Assembly: GCA_031272455.1 (NCBI GenBank)
Contig: JAISTS010000012.1
Location: 1 to 34,316 of the forward strand
DNA from: Tannerella sp.
GTDB lineage: Bacteria; Bacteroidota; Bacteroidia; Bacteroidales; Tannerellaceae
Direction: 5' to 3'
Length of the DNA stretch: 34,316 bases
In this document: positions 32,140 through 34,316 of the stretch, one piece after another
How the letters are laid out: every line of letters begins with the position of its first letter
Numbering within the stretch: the first letter of the stretch is position 1
Position numbers and translations under genes: made by a program
Notes under the pieces: model-generated
The model's database searches: none
Told to the model about the DNA's origin: nothing
The model's input: only the letters and a program-made list of their open reading frames with translations

Positions 32140-32218
32140 AAAATCCAAACCGAAAATCGCGGCAAACTACGAAAAATCCAGACCAAAAATCAGGGTAAAG
32201 TCCGGAAAATCCAAACCG
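32140..32218. repeat. 33-bp imperfect tandem repeat, about 2.4 copies
   Basis: AAAATCC recurs at 32140, 32173 and 32206, exactly 33 bases apart, followed by a related sequence each time (AAACCGAAAATC, AGACCAAAAATC, AAACCGAGTG). Copies one and two differ at several positions. The array lies just upstream of the ATPase promoter, in the AT-rich gap that also contains a short inverted repeat ATAAGT/ACTTAT at 32285-32302. No gene is supported there. Confidence 0.7.
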
Positions 32219-32311
32219 AGTGATTAATGCTTGAAAGAGATGATTCCTAAAAAATATAAGTTTAATCGCTTATCAATATGAAATATAAGTCATATAACTT
32301 ATAAATTGCCG

Positions 32312-34316
32312 CTATTTCCTATTTTTCTCTTTTTCTGCAAACAAATCCTTCGTCAACTCCTTGTACCGCTCAAACAGAAACGCCACGCGCTCGGCGTCGT
32401 CCGCAAATGCACGCCCGTAGGCTTTATCCACTTCACGGTCGAGGGATTGGTGGGCTTTGAGCAGGTCTGCCGGCATTGTTATCGGGTCGTATAGGTCAGC
32501 CAAGGTTGCACTTTTTGTACCATCTCCCTCCATATATTTAGCACGTATGTCCAGCACCGCCTGCGCACGCTCTTCTATTGCCTGACGCTGCCCGTCGCTC
32601 GCCTCGCACCAAGGGAAGTTGTTGTAAACGATGTCTTTGGAATAGCGGTAATCGCTTTTCAATCGACCACCGATATACCTAATCCATACGTTGTGCATCG
32701 AAGATGTTAGGATGCCGAAATGATAAAGGGTTGCGTTGGGAATGATTCTTATAGCATTACTGCACAGAATATCCGGAGTCAGAAAACCTATCGGAACGTA
32801 TTTTCGCCTTTCTGACGATGTTTCAGGTATGACAATATAATTTGATTGCGGCATATTTTCAACGTGAAATCGTCGGGGAAAGTCGGCGATTTTCTGTGTG
32901 GGCAGGCTTTTGCTGTCAAGGCGGAAACGGCGCACTGCCTCAACGCGCCGCATCGCTTCCGGCATACGCCGCAGTTCGGCGGGCGGACAGTCGCCAAGCC
33001 ACAAGCAATAACGGAAAAAACCATTGATAAACTCTTCGGAGCCTACCCACGGGCGGAACCATCGCTCTGATTGTGGCTCAATTTTCACAAACTCAGCCTT
33101 TTCTTCCGGGGTAAAAAGGTAATTGCCGCCGTCAATAGGCTTGTTACCGATCCCCATCTCCGGCACGTCGCAGAGCGGCTTTTTACGGCTTTCAATAAAA
33201 ACCGTATCAGCGTCAATCAAATACGGGTTGATTTGTTTTACAGCGACTTTTTCGGCTTTGCCGCGAATATCCTTGTAGGTATAAAGACGTTTTTCTTTTC
33301 TGTCGAAACGGCTGAAACCCACAACGATACAATGCACCGCCGCCTTGCCGCGCGCCTCGTTTGTCCATTTGAAGGTCTGATGCGCGAAGTTGATTTTGAT
33401 ACCGAACCGGTTCATAAGCATTTGCCACAGAACAGGCACATGTTCGCCCTGACAGATGCTGTTTGTCGAAACGAAAGCACATTCAATGCGGGTGTTTTGG
33501 ATATATTCGGCAGCCTTGCGATACCAGCAGGTAACGTAATCGAGGTTGCCGCAGTTTTTGGTGTCGCTGAAAATCCGCTCTACATCGGCTTTTTGCGCTT
33601 TGCTCATAATTCTTGCCCCCAGAAATGGTGGGTTGCCGAAGATATAGTTGAATTTCACTAGTTCGACAGTATCGTCACCTTCCGGTATATCTTCCTGTTT
33701 TTGAATAGAATATGATTCTGCAACAACATTGACCTTCCCGTATTGCACGGTAGGTTCGGCTACATACAGGACGGCGTGTTTAGCGCGAACGGTGTAAACA
33801 TTTTCCTTGTTCAGAAGCGTTTGCCAATCAATGGTCAGTGAATTGCCGCAAACTATTGTTGGCGAAGCGGTTAGCGGTATTCGGGCGAAATACTGTCCGA
33901 ATCGGTCGCGTACACGGAGGTTCATCTGATGGTCGGTGAGCCACATCGCAGTCTGGGCAATCTGCGACGGAAACTCCTCAATCTCAATGCCGTAGAACTG
34001 ACTGACGTTGACTTTGACGTAATGTTCTACCTCGAATTTGAGCGTTTCGTCGCCGCCGTAAAGGGCTGTAATGACCTCTAATTCAAGCAGTCGCAGTTCG
34101 CGGTAGGCTACAACGAGGAAGTTGCCGCAGCCGCAGGCGGGGTCGAAGAAGCGAAGCGAGGCAATTTTGTCGTGGAAGCGTTGCAGGGCGGCGAAGTTAA
34201 ACCTAACAGGTCTTGGAGACCTGTTAGGTTTTGCGTCTTCAAACCTGACAGGTTTTGAAAACCTGTTAGGTTTAATATCCCCCCTAATCGCCTCAAACTC
34301 CGCCCAGAGCGCATCG
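32312..34316 (-). CDS. MmeI-like DNA methyltransferase / type II restriction-modification enzyme, 5' end missing
   Basis: The C-terminal 667 residues of an adenine-N6 DNA methyltransferase; the gene enters from the right edge. The frame has no stop up to the edge, and the ATG at 33946 is internal. SAM motif I, FFDPACGCGNFL, is at residues 56-67 of the visible part; FYGIEIEEFPSQIAQTAMWL follows; the catalytic motif IV NPPF is at 228-231. A target-recognition region comes next, and the end (LLKAHQSLDREVDKAYG, then FLFERYKELT) matches the MmeI C-terminal helical domain. MmeI relatives combine methylation with an N-terminal nuclease, which would lie outside the window. Residues 15-39 are encoded by two in-frame palindromes and look like an insertion. 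Confidence 0.9.
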   Translation of the reverse strand, partial: DALWAEFEAIRGDIKPNRFSKPVRFEDAKPNRSPRPVRFNFAALQRFHDKIASLRFFDPACGCGNFLVVAYRELRLLELEVITALYGGDETLKFEVEHYVKVNVSQFYGIEIEEFPSQIAQTAMWLTDHQMNLRVRDRFGQYFARIPLTASPTIVCGNSLTIDWQTLLNKENVYTVRAKHAVLYVAEPTVQYGKVNVVAESYSIQKQEDIPEGDDTVELVKFNYIFGNPPFLGARIMSKAQKADVERIFSDTKNCGNLDYVTCWYRKAAEYIQNTRIECAFVSTNSICQGEHVPVLWQMLMNRFGIKINFAHQTFKWTNEARGKAAVHCIVVGFSRFDRKEKRLYTYKDIRGKAEKVAVKQINPYLIDADTVFIESRKKPLCDVPEMGIGNKPIDGGNYLFTPEEKAEFVKIEPQSERWFRPWVGSEEFINGFFRYCLWLGDCPPAELRRMPEAMRRVEAVRRFRLDSKSLPTQKIADFPRRFHVENMPQSNYIVIPETSSERRKYVPIGFLTPDILCSNAIRIIPNATLYHFGILTSSMHNVWIRYIGGRLKSDYRYSKDIVYNNFPWCEASDGQRQAIEERAQAVLDIRAKYMEGDGTKSATLADLYDPITMPADLLKAHQSLDREVDKAYGRAFADDAERVAFLFERYKELTKDLFAEKEKNRK
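34199..34231. repeat. Coding palindrome, copy 1 (33 bp, perfect)
   Basis: Arms AAACCTAACAGGTCT and AGACCTGTTAGGTTT are perfect 15-bp inverted repeats around a 3-base TGG loop. On the minus strand it is exactly 11 codons (KPNRSPRPVRF) inside the methyltransferase gene. Confidence 0.92.
34241..34273. repeat. Coding palindrome, copy 2 (33 bp, one mismatch)
   Basis: Arms AAACCTGACAGGTTT and AAACCTGTTAGGTTT pair with one G-T type mismatch around a 3-base TGA loop. It lies 9 bases from copy 1 and again covers exactly 11 codons in the same frame (KPNRFSKPVRF). The two copies share most bases, so they are members of one repeat family. Confidence 0.92.

Noticed and set aside
31997..32227. Small plus-strand frame with 11-residue periodicity (KSKPKIAANYE-like)
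   Set aside because: The periodicity is just the 33-bp DNA repeat; the frame starts inside the ATPase gene on the other strand and has no promoter.
34199..34273. Possible CRISPR repeats
   Set aside because: Only two copies, a 9-base spacer, and each unit is itself a full palindrome; the whole block is inside a coding frame.
34108..34314. A frame reading NLTGFQNLSGLKTQNLTGLQ, looking like leucine-rich repeats
   Set aside because: The pattern is produced by the two palindromes read in another frame; the true gene frame carries the methyltransferase motif DPACGCGNFL right after.

Overview
The window looks like chromosomal DNA of a Bacteroidota (Bacteroidales-type) bacterium. The evidence is a SusC/SusD (RagA/RagB) outer-membrane pair, many -7 promoter elements of the form TAnnTTTGC with no clear Shine-Dalgarno sites, lipoprotein and twin-arginine-like signals typical of the phylum, a long-form HisG, and a degraded type IX secretion (T9SS) C-terminal sorting domain. 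The T9SS trace argues for a T9SS-bearing Bacteroidales lineage rather than Bacteroides itself; the species cannot be named from this sequence.

Layout. 1-4.8 kb: the 5' end of a leftward gene with a twin-arginine-like leader, then a rightward cluster of a six-hairpin glycosidase-like protein, a Gfo/Idh/MocA oxidoreductase and a TIM-barrel sugar isomerase, the last two with RR leaders. This looks like periplasmic glycoside or keto-sugar processing. 4.8-17.3 kb: a PutP-type sodium/proline symporter (leftward), an S10 serine carboxypeptidase, a 933-aa TPR protein with an embedded HExxH metallopeptidase-like domain, the SusC/SusD_2 pair, and a leftward S41 PDZ peptidase lipoprotein. Together these suggest extracellular or periplasmic peptide capture and breakdown. 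17.3-21.2 kb: housekeeping genes (rlmH, nadC, a hexapeptide acyltransferase, an RsmI-related methyltransferase, an iron alcohol dehydrogenase).

21.2-22.4 kb is a small accessory patch: a shortened DUF4160 gene overlapping a DUF2442 gene, then a VapBC-like toxin-antitoxin pair whose toxin ends abruptly at the remnant of a T9SS sorting domain. 22.4-29.2 kb: an NOL1/NOP2/Sun RNA methyltransferase converging with ppk1 (77-bp overlap), then a likely operon of a metallophosphoesterase, an NtrC-type sigma-54 activator and its histidine kinase. 29.2-30.3 kb: tRNA-Ser(CGA) and hisG. 30.3-34.3 kb: an unknown 133-aa protein, an AAA_14/DUF4143 ATPase, and the C-terminal two thirds of an MmeI-like DNA methyltransferase or restriction enzyme cut by the window edge.

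The most unusual signal is in the last gene. Two 33-bp palindromes, each exactly 11 codons, lie in frame just before methyltransferase motif I and add about 25 residues. This resembles the protein-coding palindromic elements known from Rickettsia. Other points worth a second look are the VapC/T9SS junction, the TPR-metallopeptidase fusion next to SusCD, an apparent extra base in the tRNA-Ser acceptor stem, and a 33-bp tandem repeat upstream of the ATPase gene. All assignments come from reading motifs by eye; no database search was run.
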